A DNA stretch of 64,000 nt from Valencia hispanica (GCA_963556495.2 OY747704.1:32758001-32822000), one strand, 5' to 3'; counted from the first letter of the stretch, positions 58,201 to 64,000 are shown. Numbers and translations are program-made. Notes: generated from the letters alone by a model not told the origin.

Positions 58201-60521
58201 TGCCAACAGCCTTACTCCGGACCTGTTCAAATAGCGCATTCCTGGTTTGAACAGCTGATTCGCACTTCCAAATACTTTGTAATTATTAATAAATGTGAAC
58301 GACTTCTCAGCTGATTGTTTCTTCAGCCATTTATGGAGCATGCGGAGTCTGCTAAATCTTTCATCATTCCCTTCAGGGACTGGTCCGCTGGTGAGGATGT
58401 TTACGTTAAGTCCATCAAGTCTCTGTAGGAGATCAGAAAAGTCTCTTTTCAGAATCTCTGATTGTCTCATCGCGATATCTGCTGATCCAGCGTGAATGAC
58501 GAGCTTTTCCAAAGCAGGATGTTGGTCCAAGATTTTAGGGATTTTTTCTGATATTTCTCTCACTGTATTTTTGTAGCAGCTATAAACTTTGGTATTCTTG
58601 CTACAAAAAGCCTCAATTCCATTAATTGATCCGTCTTGTATGATAACAGTCTTTGCTGGAGGGGCTCTTACTTATGCGTCCGTTTGATGCGGCTGGGTTT
58701 CTCCTGGTGGCTTTGACTGGTTCTGGGGGCTGCGTCATCTTTCGGGGAACTCAAGGCTGCGAATCTGTTTTTCAGCGGGATTCCATGTGGAGAAATATCT
58801 CTTGTTTTTGGCTGAAACCTCTTTTGTTTACTTTTAGCAGAAGCGCCAGTTCTGGGTTCAGAGGTTTCTCTGTGTCGGAGTTTCTTTTGTTTTTTCTTCC
58901 TCGGAGAACAGGCTGGGGTTGATTTCATGCGTTTTAAAGCTGGCCAGTTTTCATTGTAGTGCGGAGTTCTGCCGCTCAGACACCTGTAGGGAGTCTCTGT
59001 GGCATGGTTAGACCGATGTAACACAGGGCTGTTTGTATTCAAAGGTAAAGGTAAAGTTGTGTCATTTTGTCCATAATCAGCGTGGAGATCAAAATTAATT
59101 TCCAGACGACGTAGCTTCGTTTCAATGCCCTCAATTCTGTGGAGCAGTTTTTCAAAATCCTCAGCTGAGCAAAAAGCCATGTTGATAAGTCCATAGAAAA
59201 GTAATCCTAGAAGAGATCTGGTCCAATACAGTAACTCCAGGGGCTGGGAAAATAAAGTACCTAAGAAAAGGTTAAGAAAGAAAACAAGAAAAGCAAACAG
59301 AAAATAAAATAAAGTGAACGGATCTGGAGAGAGACAGAGAGCAGCTGCTCCTCCTTCAGCAGACAGGCTTTATATATTTATTTAAGGAAAATGAACACGT
59401 GCAAGTTAATCATGTAAAATTAATGATTCCTATCAAAGGAAGAAAGTCAGAATGGCTCTTTAATCAAATAAATGATGCAAAATAAGCAGATCCAACTGAT
59501 GAGAGCAGAAATTCACCTTTAGTCCAGCAAAAAGATATGAATCATTGTAATGTTAAAGAATTTCATTTACCTTAGTTCTGAGTGTGGATTAAGAGTGCTG
59601 GTAGAAATGAGTTGAAACCTGTTTCACCTCTGATTGTGTAACCTGCTCCCACCTCTAAACTGATTTCACCTCTTTAAAAATCATTGAGATAGTTGTCGAA
59701 AGCAGAAATGTTTAAATTATAGTTAAAAATATGCAAAGCATTTCCTGTGCTCTGATCGGTTTGTTAGTCATTTTAAACATTTAATAAAACGGAGCAGGTT
59801 ACACACATAAAGCTGTTAATTAATGTTGTTTTTATTTAATCTGTTAACTTGTTGCAAATACTTCCCTGATATTCTGCCGGCTAGATGGGATTCTGCCTTG
59901 GGAATTACTCTCTCCTCTACTCCCTGTACTGCTCTCTCATTGACAAGCTTTCCTCTAGTTTTTTTCTCTATTTCTAGAAAGTGGATTTCCCATTTCTTTA
60001 CTGCTTTGAGTACATCATACTTATTCAAACTGATATTACATGTTGTCATTGATGTTCACCTTTTTTATTTTCTGGGTTTTGAGTATTTATCTATGTATTC
60101 CATGCTTTACATTTTCTATTACAAACGTTTCCATTTTGTCTTAAACTTTAATGAAATATTACATTTAAATTAGATTTAAATAGTTTTACCATAAAGCCAT
60201 AGAACTATAGAACTGATTGTCTACTTGCCTCCCCTTCAGCTTTCTTTTGTGTTTTTTTGCATATGCTTTATTATATTGTCCTCTGAAATGCTCTTATTCT
60301 GCCTTCTTATTTAAATGAGCTGTCTTTTCACAGTCTAAGCTAACATTGTTTTTTCCCACTTTGTTTCACTGGATGCATTCTGTGCATTCAGCTCTAAGGA
60401 GATGGAGTGGGAAGAGCTAGAGGCTGGAAAGGCTGTGTACTACACCTGGACTGAGCCCACCGGGTCGAGAGAACTTTGCTGGAAATGTGGCCAGTACAGT
60501 GGAGAACTGAAGGTGGAGAAG
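15427..60521 (+). CDS. vps13a: Vacuolar protein sorting 13A (chorein), exons 1-56, 3' end beyond window
   Basis: Fifty-six exons with GT-AG borders join into one frame of 7710 nt (2570 codons) without a stop; exon coordinates are in the block entries below. The protein begins [20 protein letters not shown], the chorein N-terminus. VPS13A is a bridge-like lipid transfer protein whose hydrophobic groove moves phospholipids between ER and mitochondria or lipid droplets; human loss causes chorea-acanthocytosis. The call of VPS13A over the paralogue VPS13C rests on recalled family differences. The exon 5-6 junction runs [15 protein letters not shown] without the extra Lys-rich exons of VPS13C. Family text such as [16 protein letters not shown] and [11 protein letters not shown] also follows VPS13A. 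Human VPS13A is about 3170 aa, so roughly 600 C-terminal residues lie beyond 64000. No broken exon was found. Confidence 0.96.
16235..17312 (+). mobile_element. Tc1-like transposon relic in vps13a intron 1
   Basis: Nucleotide text and broken frames match the fish Tc1-like family also present at 36425-37330. The 3' part has the GGTGGCAGTATCATGTTGTG segment (the GGS-IM-W motif of Tc1 transposases). Multiple stops are present and the ends are degraded. A 200-bp hAT-type element at 16818-17017 interrupts it. Confidence 0.7.
16818..17017. mobile_element. hAT-type MITE inside the intron 1 Tc1 relic
   Basis: The left end TAGGGGTCAGCAACTCCAG and the complement of the right end GTTGCAGACCCCTG form inverted repeats that stay similar for about 30 bp (both reach AAGTGCCAC). 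The flanks GTGTAATG (16810-16817) and GTCTAATG (17018-17025) match at seven of eight positions, an 8-bp target-site duplication as expected for hAT elements. It is 200 bp long and non-coding. Confidence 0.85.
18451..19244. mobile_element. TTAA-flanked non-autonomous transposon in intron 4
   Basis: The 794-bp block starts AGATGCACTCACCC and ends GGGTGAGTTGCTCT, imperfect inverted ends, and is flanked on both sides by TTAA (18447-18450 and 19245-19248). TTAA duplication is the hallmark of piggyBac-type insertion. The interior contains short frames with no transposase similarity. Intron 4 (17978-20092) is otherwise unremarkable. Confidence 0.75.
20093..22150 (+). CDS. vps13a: vps13a exons 5-9: early lipid-transfer rod
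   Basis: Exons are 20093-20194, 21375-21484, 21580-21639, 21716-21775 and 22070-22150, encoding residues 95-232. Exon 5 is a charged helix ([19 protein letters not shown]). Exon 6 carries [19 protein letters not shown] and IHVRYEDD. Exons 7-8 carry [14 protein letters not shown] and exon 9 [11 protein letters not shown]. These are the beta-sheet (RBG) repeats that form the lipid groove. Introns 5-8 show no clear mobile element; about 21660-21700 is a short AATAT/GTAAT simple repeat. Confidence 0.95.
22403..28783 (+). CDS. vps13a: vps13a exons 10-16: lipid-transfer rod and Trp-rich insert
   Basis: Exons are 22403-22460, 26791-26918, 27077-27183, 27274-27445, 27744-27806, 28401-28530 and 28692-28783, encoding residues 232-482. 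Exon 11 has [10 protein letters not shown], exon 12 [14 protein letters not shown], exon 13 a [11 protein letters not shown] basic segment, and exon 14 [15 protein letters not shown]. Exon 15 has a tryptophan-rich stretch [11 protein letters not shown], which in human is similarly aromatic and may meet membranes. Exon 16 has AIGYSET. Exon 12 ends at ATATG before GTCAGA and joins exon 13 to give RIWWKY. Intron 10 is 4.3 kb because of nested transposons. Confidence 0.94.
24148..25116. mobile_element. hAT-type element D nested in element C
   Basis: The 969-bp block starts CAGTGTTGCCAAC and ends with its exact complement GTTGGCAACACTG. It is flanked by a perfect 8-bp duplication ACTTCTAC (24140-24147 and 25117-25124). 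The subterminal regions contain repeated short words (AGCGACTTT, AGCTACTTTCTG) in both orientations. It carries an antisense LINE fragment. Confidence 0.9.
24733..24972 (-). pseudogene. LINE ORF2 C-terminal fragment carried in element D
   Basis: Reading the minus strand from 24972 gives an 80-codon frame ending in a natural TGA at 24733. It encodes [19 protein letters not shown], then CDFC-x6[11 protein letters not shown]. This cysteine/histidine pattern with GH-x-LN and ETVEHV is the C-terminal tail of I/Nimb-like fish LINE polymerases. Only this fragment survives. Confidence 0.7.
29821..35076 (+). CDS. vps13a: vps13a exons 17-23: lipid-transfer rod
   Basis: Exons are 29821-29963, 30091-30292, 31775-31889, 32747-32883, 32964-33096, 34569-34686 and 34932-35076, encoding residues 483-813. 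Landmarks are QRPGAQANK (exon 17), [12 protein letters not shown] and EIIYDA (exon 18), [11 protein letters not shown] and [13 protein letters not shown] (exon 19), [15 protein letters not shown] and IPQTGF (exon 20), [12 protein letters not shown] (exon 21), [20 protein letters not shown] (exon 22) and [13 protein letters not shown] (exon 23). Introns 18, 19 and 21 are long because of transposons or T-rich sequence; about 32100-32400 is low-complexity pyrimidine-rich. Confidence 0.95.
30340..31718 (-). mobile_element. Tc1-like transposon with both ends, inactive (intron 18)
   Basis: TA dinucleotides (30338-30339 and 31719-31720) flank a 1379-bp element whose ends are CAGTCCTCTGCAACATTATT and, as complement of the right end, CAGAACTTTACAAAAGTATT. 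The transposase would be antisense to vps13a. The minus-strand frame near 30860-30910 gives [15 protein letters not shown], a hallmark Tc1 segment, amid stops. A short GATA run lies near 30608. Confidence 0.85.
33489..33779. mobile_element. hAT-type MITE with internal palindrome (intron 21)
   Basis: It is flanked by a perfect 8-bp duplication ATTGTGAG (33481-33488 and 33780-33787). The ends are TAGTCATGGGCCG and the complement of ACCACCCCATGTCTA. The interior at 33635-33690 holds an inverted repeat built from GGTAACTAACTAGCATGCTAAG and AGCATGCTAGTTACCAT around a 13-bp loop. The length is 291 bp and it has no coding capacity. Confidence 0.88.
33935..34145 (+). repeat. MITE fragment followed by SINE tail
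   Basis: The segment CACTGTTTCTTAACCCTTGTCCTCAGGACCA (about 33939-33969, described by position) resembles the end of a dispersed hAT-type MITE. From 34020 to 34140 a pyrimidine-rich body and CAAATAAAGGCCTCTACGGC tail match the SINE seen at 4331-4507. Boundaries are approximate. Confidence 0.45.
34223..34289. repeat. (TA)n-(GA)n microsatellite
   Basis: About 40 bp of TA dinucleotides are followed directly by about 24 bp of GA dinucleotides in intron 21, about 280 bp upstream of exon 22. Confidence 0.95.
35215..37876 (+). CDS. vps13a: vps13a exons 24-29: FFAT-type motif and following rod
   Basis: Exons are 35215-35326, 35527-35702, 36064-36220, 36302-36381, 37455-37514 and 37684-37876, encoding residues 814-1072. 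Exon 25 starts with [14 protein letters not shown]. The core LFYDAPS (residues 856-862), preceded by acidic residues, aligns with the FFAT motif by which VPS13A binds VAP-A/B on the ER. Exon 26 has [14 protein letters not shown] and [12 protein letters not shown]. Exon 28 has [10 protein letters not shown]. Exon 29 has [20 protein letters not shown] followed by a Glu/Lys-rich disordered tail. Confidence 0.95.
36425..37330 (+). mobile_element. Tc1-like transposon relic in vps13a intron 27
   Basis: The left portion contains GAAACCAGAAATCTACATAC, similar to the terminal repeat text of Sleeping Beauty-related Tc1 elements. The interior (GGGGGTGGCAGCATCTTGCT) corresponds to the GGS-I-L-W transposase segment. 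There are many stops and no paired ends. It belongs to the same family as the relic in intron 1. Confidence 0.7.
38020..42472 (+). CDS. vps13a: vps13a exons 30-40: central and C-terminal rod
   Basis: Exons are 38020-38136, 38458-38561, 38983-39150, 39241-39548, 39643-39790, 39974-40145, 40407-40534, 41012-41181, 41375-41631, 42069-42250 and 42329-42472, encoding residues 1073-1705. Landmarks are [11 protein letters not shown] (exon 32), an Ala-rich helix [20 protein letters not shown] with PVIFLPQSS and VVDKMTVKL (exon 33), [11 protein letters not shown] and MTVVLYSP (exon 36), [16 protein letters not shown] across exons 37-38, [18 protein letters not shown] (exon 38), [20 protein letters not shown] (exon 39) and [10 protein letters not shown] plus TTVLQPC (exon 40). 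A 'GNTVV' exon of this form supports VPS13A over VPS13C. Exons are closely spaced with few repeats. Confidence 0.95.
43438..46795 (-). mobile_element. Complete RTE-clade (Rex3-like) LINE, antisense to vps13a
   Basis: A 9-bp duplication CTAAACCAT (43429-43437 and 46796-46804) brackets a 3358-bp element, marking its exact ends. On the minus strand it begins CCCTCCCTGGGCTGCCACC, has a GC-rich 5' region, one long EN-RT frame, and ends GGAAGAAAATGGATGGCTGG, a GATG-type tail as in Rex3/RTE elements. It sits inside the TTAA-flanked transposon of intron 40. Its GC-rich base composition contrasts sharply with the surrounding intron. The clade name is my recognition from protein and tail, not a database match. 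Confidence 0.9.
43464..46421 (-). CDS. RTE LINE ORF: endonuclease-reverse transcriptase
   Basis: An uninterrupted 985-codon frame ends at TAA (43464-43466), just before the element's tail. It encodes an APE-type endonuclease ([17 protein letters not shown]) followed by reverse transcriptase ([50 protein letters not shown] with FADD intact). A basic C-terminus [11 protein letters not shown] follows. No ATG precedes the endonuclease in this frame: it opens with GTG after TAG at about 46434, and the first Met is about 200 residues in. The expected endonuclease motif I, TWNV before TSL in related elements, reads SRDVVTSL here, lacking the catalytic-type Asn. A short same-frame ORF upstream (46676-46482, starting MRDQTKC) is probably the decayed beginning. 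Recent but likely inactive. Confidence 0.88.
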   Translation of the reverse strand: MQDGRRPKAGTLAVRSLAAEAGSRDVVTSLVGKEPELVCEVEKFRLDIVGLTSAHGSGSGTRLLERGWTLFHSGVAPAERRRAGVGILVAPYLGACTLGFTSVNERVASLRLRVGGRVLTVVCAYAPNSRLDYPPFLGSLEGVLESAPPGDSLVLLGDFNAHVGNDSETWRGVVGRNGPPDLNPSGVLLLDFCARHGLSITNTMFKHKGVHMCTWHQDTLGRSSMIDLVVVSSDLRPHVLDTRVKRGAELSTDHYLVVSRLRWWGRTPDRPGRPKRVVRVCWERLAESPVRRSFNSHLRQNFEHVPGEAGDIESEWTMFRPSIAEAADRSCGRKVVGAGRGGNPRTRWWTPAVRDAVRLKKESYRVFLACGTPEAADRYRQAKRDAARMVAEAKTRAWEEFGETMENDFRMASKRFWSTIWRLRGGKRSATNTVYSGDGVLLTSTRDVLGRWMEYFEDLLNPTSTPSNLEAGFGDLGSGSPISGAEVTEVFKKLLGGKAPGVDEIWPEFLKALDVVGLCWLTRLCNIAWTSGAVPLDWQTGVVVPLFKKGDHRVCSNYRGITLLSLPGKVYSGVLERRVRRIVEPRIQEEQCGFRCGRGTLDQLYTLSRVLEGAWEFAQPVYMCFVDLEKAFDRFPRGALWGVLREYGVPGPLIQAVRSLYDRCQSLVRIAGSKSGLFPVRVGLRQGCPLSPILFLTFMDRISRRSQGVEGIRFGGLRIGSLLFADDVVLLASSERDLQLSLERFAAECEAAGMRISTSKSEAMVLSRKRVGCLLRVGDGVLPQVEDFKYLGVLFTNEGKMEREIDRRIGGASAVMRALYRSVVVKRELSQKAKLSIYRSIYVPTLIYGHELWVVTERTRSRIQAAEMSFLRRVSGLSLGDRVRSSVIRRGLRVEPLLLHIERSQLRWLGHLVRMPPGRLPGEVFQARLTGRRPRGRPRTRWRDYVSRLAWERLGVPPEELEQVAGEREVWVSVLRLLPPRPDPG
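47244..48187 (+). CDS. vps13a: vps13a exons 41-44: end of rod, approach to VAB
   Basis: Exons are 47244-47453, 47612-47755, 47853-47954 and 48035-48187, encoding residues 1706-1908. Landmarks are [16 protein letters not shown] and [19 protein letters not shown] (exon 41), [19 protein letters not shown] (exon 42), [20 protein letters not shown] (exon 43) and [19 protein letters not shown] (exon 44). These follow VPS13A order closely. All four are in phase 0. Confidence 0.95.
48269..60521 (+). CDS. vps13a: vps13a exons 45-56: VAB (SHR-BD) domain with six repeats
   Basis: Exons are 48269-48527, 48731-48891, 49044-49147, 49278-49590, 50594-50730, 50933-51227, 51411-51515, 52085-52231, 52618-52749, 52827-52960, 53956-54024 and 60392-60521, encoding residues 1909-2570. 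Six repeats share a Phe/Trp-Pro-aliphatic strand ending in Asn: VKNRLGLP (N1932), IINHFTIP (N2051), LRNLLPYP (N2176), MVNKTGRL (N2292), LVNRTKHR (N2392) and LINHTKEQ (N2492). These are the VAB adaptor-binding repeats with their invariant asparagines. Exon 46 has an 18-nt-plus T run in the downstream intron (48925-48948). Intron 55 (54025-60391) contains the L2 LINE. Exon 56 ends GELKVEK, and coding continues beyond the window. Confidence 0.95.
49640..50231 (+). mobile_element. Internally deleted Tc1-like transposon (intron 48)
   Basis: Text such as ATTATCCACAAATGGAGAAA, CATGGAGAACCTTCCCAAGA and TTCCAAGGCCAAACCACTGC matches the helix-turn-helix half of a common fish Tc1 transposase gene. The right end GATTTTACAGCACTGTA is a Tc1 terminal sequence. 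The catalytic half is missing, so the copy is non-functional. Confidence 0.8.
53550..53907. mobile_element. hAT-type MITE (intron 54)
   Basis: The ends TAGAGATGCACCGATC and the complement of GATTGGTGCATCTCTA are inverted. The flanks TTAAACAA (53542-53549) and TTAAACAG (53908-53915) match at seven of eight positions. The element is 358 bp, AT-rich and non-coding. TAGAGATGCACCGAT is a widespread hAT terminal sequence in vertebrates. Confidence 0.88.
54360..54570. mobile_element. Tc1-like terminal-region relic
   Basis: Text including GAATATGGCTTATAACTAATGGAAACCC and AGAAAATTGAAATATT (described by position) is a decayed version of the long inverted repeat of the element at 61380-62911 (GGCTTACAG-x-GAAAACCC; AGAAAATTTGAATATT). 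No transposase remains. It lies next to the 3' end of the L2 LINE. Confidence 0.55.
54874..57867 (-). CDS. L2 LINE ORF2: endonuclease-reverse transcriptase
   Basis: This is a 997-codon open frame. The APE endonuclease motifs are all present: LLNIRSL (motif I Asn), [10 protein letters not shown] (Glu), IIVGDFNIH and LSDHFCI (His). The reverse transcriptase has [29 protein letters not shown] (usual Gly after PQ replaced by Ser) and YADDTQLY with the catalytic YADD. The C-terminal CR1/L2-type region has [13 protein letters not shown]. The frame opens with TTG and has no ATG until about residue 130, inside the endonuclease. It is in the same frame as the esterase part of ORF1, separated only by TGA (57871-57873) and one codon. 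Confidence 0.9.
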   Translation of the reverse strand: MREPGNKSTPTVSQNSPGTPEAISVIISSRKHKPLTTRSHIKQNLKLITCQKVQLPIITILKLALLNIRSLSGKSFLINDFITEHNLHALFLSETWLDENNETTSLIESSPPNYNFLSENRKHKRGGGVATIFHNSMNFKKVTLGTFDSFEYLATQINEPNKALFLSLYKPPKLNSNFFNDFNDLLSVICIDYDQLIIVGDFNIHTDNPQDRQAKTLDDTLHNFGLILHVKQPTHNKGHTLDLIISKGLNISDISVINIALSDHFCIFFESTISAKLSSHSKTTIKKHFLGDSSVETFKRIYPSTTSPSSPNSNSVNKLVDNFLAKISDTMDSIAPTKVKVVSGRKKSQWTSNPLVRSEKRECRRAERKWRKTRLQVHCEIYKERLNRYQLTIKDARESFFSEIINRNINNARTLFATVERLTNPLVTVAPELNYTRACNEFASFFTEKILTIRRSICTSISNPQPVPSPINNNVEKMSEFHELNQNSLEKIINQLSSSSCCLDILPTAFLKKVLPVIGSDLVQIVNSSLLSGVFPQALKTAVIKPLLKKKNLDNTLMQNYRPISNLPFISKIIEKAVFQQLNGFITMTNRFDAFQSGFRAHHSTETVLVKVFNDIRINTDCGRTTVLVLLDLSAAFDTVDHDILLERLESWVGLSGTVLGWFESYLKNRDFYVSIGNFSSERTEITCGVPQSSILGPLLFNIYMLPLGKIIATNNISYHNYADDTQLYITMSPGDSEPIQTLNQCIDPINGWMCHNFLQLNRNKTEVIIFGPKEERSRVSTQLQLIQLETTDQVCNLGVVMDSDLNLQGHIKAITRSAFYHLKNISRIKELILQHDLEKLIHAFIFSRIDYCNSIFTGLPKKSIRQLQLIQNAAARVLTRTRKVEHITPVLKSLHWLPVAQRIDFKILLLVYKSLHGLAPKYVEDLLSWYQPPRPLRSSNSSLLNIPRLRTKHGEAAFTFYPPLIWNRLPDECRAVETLNCFKSRLKTHLFRIAFE
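57871..58666 (-). pseudogene. L2 LINE ORF1, esterase-like C-terminal part
   Basis: The frame read from about 58666 shows an SGNH-hydrolase-like order: [10 protein letters not shown] (block I, DGSI in place of GDSI), [11 protein letters not shown] (block III region, where GTND-type is usual), and later [17 protein letters not shown]1/L2-group LINEs such as zebrafish L2 encode an esterase domain in ORF1. The Ser of DGSI is present. This part is shifted by one frame from the upstream part of ORF1; a single-base deletion near 58670 would explain it. It ends at TGA immediately before ORF2. Confidence 0.75.
58668..59180 (-). CDS. L2 LINE ORF1, N-terminal part
   Basis: A 170-codon frame starts with ATG at 59180. 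It opens with a short amphipathic/coiled-coil helix ([20 protein letters not shown]), followed by a Lys/Arg-rich region ([24 protein letters not shown]) suited to RNA binding. It stops at TAA (58668-58670) exactly where the esterase frame takes over, so this is one ORF1 broken by a frameshift. Confidence 0.78.
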   Translation of the reverse strand: MAFCSAEDFEKLLHRIEGIETKLRRLEINFDLHADYGQNDTTLPLPLNTNSPVLHRSNHATETPYRCLSGRTPHYNENWPALKRMKSTPACSPRKKKQKKLRHRETSEPRTGASAKSKQKRFQPKTRDISPHGIPLKNRFAALSSPKDDAAPRTSQSHQEKPSRIKRTHK

Positions 60522-60699
60522 GTACCGCACCTAAGATTGTACTTCAGAAATAAGGGGGACATTTTTAATTTGTTCTGCAAGTTTTTCTGTTTAATCTTAT
60601 GTTTCAAGCATTCATGTGTATTAATTTAGATAATTATGCCTCAGATAAGGAGCACCCAGAGTTTTTTGTTTTTTTCAGAAGAAATACAATATTACAGAA

Positions 60700-61378
60700 G
60701 ACCAAAAAAATTTTGGTCTAACAAAAACTTTGTCATATTCTATATAGTATATGCACTCAAGATTCTTTTGAAGTTTATTTTACTTGAATTACTGCATTAA
60801 TGCAGCGTATCATGGAGGAGATCAGCCTGTGACTCTGCTCAGGTGTGAAGACATCCCAGGTTGCTTTTATAGCTGCTCATCTGCATTGTTGGATTGGGTG
60901 TCTCTCATCTTCCTCTTGATAATACTCCATAGATTCTCTGTGGGGTTCAGGTCAGGTCAGTTTGCTGGCCAGTCAAGCACAGTGATATTGTGGTAATTTC
61001 TGCTCCATAAAGTCTTACAGCAGAGGGAGGCATAAAGTGCTCTTAAATCCCATGGTAGATAGCTGTTTTGACTTTGGACTTGACAGAGCCCTGTGGACTA
61101 GCATCAGCAGCAGACGAGATTCCTTAAAACATCACAGACAATGTTCACAGTGGATCCCAAGCAACTCCCATTCTGTGCCGCTCCACTCTTCCTTCAGACT
61201 TTGGAACCTTAGTTTTTTTAATAAAATGCAAACTTTACTTTCATCTGAAAATAGAACATTGGATAAGTGAGTGAGTGAGTCCAGTTTTTTGTATCTTAGC
61301 CCAGGTTAGATGGTTATGATGTTTCTGGTTGAGGAGTGGCTTGCCCCAAAAGATGCTACGGCTGTAAGCCACATCTTT
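60700..61378 (-). mobile_element. Tc1-like transposon relic, C-terminal half
   Basis: Minus-strand reading gives the end of a Tc1 transposase: LASKLT*PEPHRESMEYY, then EQSHRLISSMIRCINAVI, with stops. Further right (61080-61260) is the region around the first Asp (SDE-K-AFY). The right end is interrupted by the plus-strand Tc1 element at 61380. It is inactive. Confidence 0.75.
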
Positions 61379-61379
61379 A

Positions 61380-62911
61380 CAGGTGAAACTAAAAAAATGT
61401 AAATACAGTGCAAAAGTTCATTTATTTCAGTAATTCAACCTAAAAGCTGAAACTAATATATAGACTCTTTACATGCAAAGCGAGATATTTCAAGCCTTTA
61501 TTTGCTCTAATTTTGATAATTATGGCTTACAGTTTATGAAAACCCCGAATTCAAAATCTCAGAAAATTTGAATATTGTGAAAAGGTTCAATATTTTAGGC
61601 TCAAAGTGTCACACTCTAATCAGCTAATTAAACGAAAACACCTACAAAGGGTTCCTGAGCCTTTAAATTGTCTCTCAGTCTGATTCAGTAGGAATCACAT
61701 TCATGGGGAAGACTGCTGACCTGACAGTTGTGCAGAAAACCATCATTGACCCCCTCCATAAGGAAGGAAAGCTTCAGAAGGTATTTGCAAAACAATTTTG
61801 ATGTTCCCAAAGTGCTGTATCAAAGCACATTAATAGAAAGTTATATGGAAGGGAAAAGCATGGAAGAAAAAGGTGGCGAAGCTGCAGGGATGACTACAGC
61901 CTGTAGAGGATTGTCAGGAAATGGCCATTCAAATGTGTTGGGGACCTTCACAAGGAGTGAACTGAGGGTGGAATTAGTGCATCAAGAGCCACCACACGCA
62001 GACTGATCCTGGATATGGGCTTCAAATGTCGTATTCCCTTTTGTCAAGCCACTCCTGAACAACAAACAACTTCAGAAAAGTCTTACCTGGGCTAAAGAAA
62101 AAAAGAACTGCAAATTTTGCATCTCATTTGGAAACCAAAAGTATGGAGGAAGAATGGAGAGGCACACAATCCCACATGCTTGAAGTCCAGTGTGAAGTTT
62201 CAACAGTCTGTGTTGATTTGGGGAGCTATGTCAAATGCTGGTGTTGGTCCACTGTGATTTATTAAGTCCAGAGTCAACGCAGCCATCTAGCAGGACATTT
62301 TGGAGCACTTCATGCTTCCTTCCACAGATAAGCTTTATGAAGATGCTGACTTCTTTTTCCAGCAGGATTTGGCACCAGCCCACACTGCCAAAAGTACCAA
62401 AACCTGGTTCAATGACAATGGGATTATTGTGCTTGATTGGCCAGCAAACTCTCCTGACCTGAAGTCCATAAAGAATCTATGGGGCATTGCCAAGGGAAAG
62501 AAGAGAGATATGAGACTGAACACTGCAGCATCCTGGTCTTCTATAACACCTCAGCAGTGCTACAGGCTGATAGCATCCATGCCACGCCGCATTGAGGCAG
62601 CAATTGATGCAAATAGGGGCCCAAACCAAGTACTGAGTACATATGCATGATTATACTTTACAGAGGTCCAACATTTATCCATTTCAAATCCTTGTTTTAT
62701 TGATTTAATGTAATATTCTAATTTTGACATTTTGAATTTGGGGTTTTCAAAAGCTGTAAGCCATAACCATCAAAACTATAATGAAAAAACGCTTGAAATA
62801 TCTCGCTTTGCATGCAATGAGTCTATATCATATATTAGTTTCACCTTTTAAGTTAAGTTACTCAAATAAATTAACTTTTGCGCGATATTCTAATTTTTCA
62901 AGTTTCACCTG
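61380..62911 (+). mobile_element. Tc1-like transposon with ~210-bp inverted repeats, inactive
   Basis: TA (61378-61379 and 62912-62913) flanks a 1532-bp element beginning CAGGTGAAACT and ending AGTTTCACCTG. The inverted similarity extends about 210 bp; both arms contain AAACTAATATAT, GCAAAGCGAGATATTTCAAG and GGCTTACAG. The interior encodes a decayed transposase. The frame 62300-62650 has FFFQQDLAPAHTAK (second Asp) and LDWPANSPDLKSIKNLW, where the catalytic Glu of the usual PIENLW is Lys. With other stops, this makes it non-functional. Confidence 0.9.
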
Positions 62912-63057
62912 TAGATAAGTGTGTTCACACTTAAAAATGTTCACTGATATTCTAATTATAGCTCCTGCATGTATGCCAGGATATGGATTGCTCAAATAGA
63001 AAATGGCTGTCCTTTCTTAACTGTATTAATGAAATAATTTTAGAAAAGAACATGTAT

Positions 63058-64000
63058 AGGTACCCATCTCGGCGCCTATACGTTGGGTCTTACCCCGGTG
63101 AATGAGAGGGTGGCCTCCCTCCGCCTACGGGTGGGCAGACGGGTTCTGACTGATGTTAGTGGCTATGCGCCGAATGGCAGATCAGACTATCTGCTAGGGC
63201 TACACGATTCTGGATGAAATGAGAATCCCGATTTTTTTTTTTCTTTAGAATTGAGATCACGATTTTTTTATGATATAAATTTTTATTGCACTTATAACCT
63301 GCACATAAACTTTTGTAACAGCTTTAACTGAAAATAAAAATACATTTCTCTCTTGTTTTTTCTTAAATACACAATCTATGTAGTTTTAACAATACCAATA
63401 AAATATGAACAATATACTTTCTATGTTTAAAGTGATGAGAGAGGTAGGTAATAGGTCTGTTTCTTAAAATGTAAACCACAATTTTAAAAAAATATAACGT
63501 GGTTGTACAAGTTCGTGGTGTTACGTTGTGGTGCTGCTACTATGGCAAAACACTGCTTGCAAGTTGTTGTTTTTTTTATTTTTGTCGTCTTCTTTGAAAC
63601 CAAAAAACTTCCAAATCACAGAATGAGAACCCTTTTTTGGAATTAACGTCACTGTGGGGTTGTCATTCACACCACCGTCGGCGAGGTTTTCCTCTGCTGC
63701 TCGCATTTTCGGCTTTTCTCCTTCAGTCAGCTTGTCTCACATGCTCTCGTTGTTTATTTCCTGCCGGCTGCGTTCTGCGTCACGTGGTTGTTGAGGGAGA
63801 GAGGGAGCGCTTGTTTTTATTCAGATTATGTCCCGTTTTGAAATGCGGTACAATAGTCGTCTTAATTTTTCTCTTTTTCTTTAATTTAATCGTTCTCATT
63901 TCAGAACGAGATTGCATACAAGCATGAATCGAGATCGCCATTTTTTAACGATAAATTGTGCAGCCCTACTATCCGCCCTTCCTGGAGTCCTTGGAGGGGG
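63058..64000 (+). mobile_element. RTE LINE fragment (endonuclease region), split by a hAT element
   Basis: The stretch 63058-63194 translates to [20 protein letters not shown] and RRVLTDVSGYAPNGRSDY, aligning with the endonuclease of the complete RTE at 43438-46795 ([19 protein letters not shown]). After the inserted 774 bp, 63969-64000 continues with the YPPFLESLEG-like segment to the window edge. It is in the opposite orientation to the intron 40 copy. The fragment is 5'-truncated at about 63058 and continues beyond the window. Confidence 0.8.
63195..63968 (-). mobile_element. hAT derivative retaining a BED-finger fragment
   Basis: The ends TAGGGCTACACGATT and the complement of AATTGTGCAGCCCTA are inverted. 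The flanks CTATCTGC (63187-63194) and CTATCCGC (63969-63976) are an 8-bp duplication with one mismatch. On the minus strand, ATG at 63706 opens a 61-codon frame containing LIPKKGSHSVIWKFFGFK followed by a lone Cys, resembling the start of the BED zinc finger of hAT transposases. The catalytic domain is deleted, so this is an internally deleted non-autonomous copy. Confidence 0.85.

Larger units (their letters stand above)
54674..59365 (-). mobile_element. Near full-length L2/CR1-group LINE, antisense to vps13a
   Basis: On the minus strand the element has a 5' UTR (about 59365-59181), an ORF1 with coiled-coil/basic and esterase-like parts, an EN-RT ORF2, a 3' UTR, and a tail ATAAAATTGCCTTGCCTTGC. 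That 3' end is typical of fish L2 elements. The 5' boundary is estimated from the end of the ORF1 leader and could be some tens of bases off; no target-site duplication was recognised. It lies in vps13a intron 55. Confidence 0.82.

Noticed and set aside
54874..59180. Antisense genes inside vps13a intron 55
   Set aside because: The frames are ORF1 and ORF2 of an L2-type LINE.
15427..60521. Assignment of the large gene to vps13c, suggested by the C2CD4 neighbour
   Set aside because: Exon 5 joins exon 6 without the extra Lys-rich exons seen in VPS13C, and many landmarks ([32 protein letters not shown] exon, [12 protein letters not shown]) follow VPS13A. Length to the VAB domain also fits VPS13A.

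Overview
The window is teleost nuclear DNA: AT-rich, with intron-split vertebrate genes and a dense load of fish-type transposons (Tc1-like, hAT-like, TTAA-flanked, RTE/Rex3-like and L2-like elements, plus a tRNA-derived SINE). A percomorph-type fish is likely, but no species can be named. I found no bacterial, organellar, CRISPR or rRNA features and no intact tRNA gene.

Layout. Positions 1-10.3 kb are repeat-rich and contain no host gene that I can see. They start with a tandem array of about 147-bp units arranged as a three-unit higher-order repeat, followed by SINE, LINE-tail, Tc1 and hAT remnants and long microsatellites. At 10302-11528 (+) is a single-exon C2CD4-family gene encoding 408 aa with a C-terminal C2 domain. 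After a 3.9-kb intergenic stretch that is largely Tc1 relic, the rest of the window is one gene, vps13a (+). Its start codon is at 15427. I could join 56 consecutive coding exons (15427-60521) into one uninterrupted frame of 7710 nt (2570 codons). The frame covers the chorein N-terminus, the lipid-transfer rod, an FFAT-type motif and all six VAB repeats. The last exons (end of VAB, ATG2_C-like and PH-like parts) lie beyond position 64000.

The introns hold most of the unusual structure. Intron 10 carries a nest of transposons up to six deep. Intron 40 carries a TTAA-flanked element interrupted by a complete RTE LINE with a 9-bp target-site duplication and a 985-codon ORF. Intron 55 carries a near full-length L2-type LINE with an esterase-like ORF1 and an EN-RT ORF2. 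Intron 56 carries an inverted pair of Tc1 elements and an RTE fragment split by a hAT derivative that still encodes a BED-like finger.

Biology. VPS13A is a bridge-like lipid transfer protein at ER-mitochondria and ER-lipid droplet contacts. C2CD4 proteins are small C2-domain factors whose mammalian A/B copies sit next to the paralogue VPS13C. The C2CD4-vps13a neighbourhood here therefore suggests an ancient linkage that predates the VPS13A/VPS13C split. I see no wholly new biological system. The most interesting signals are the nested transposon architecture, the coding organisation of the L2 element, the higher-order repeat and the C2CD4-vps13a linkage.
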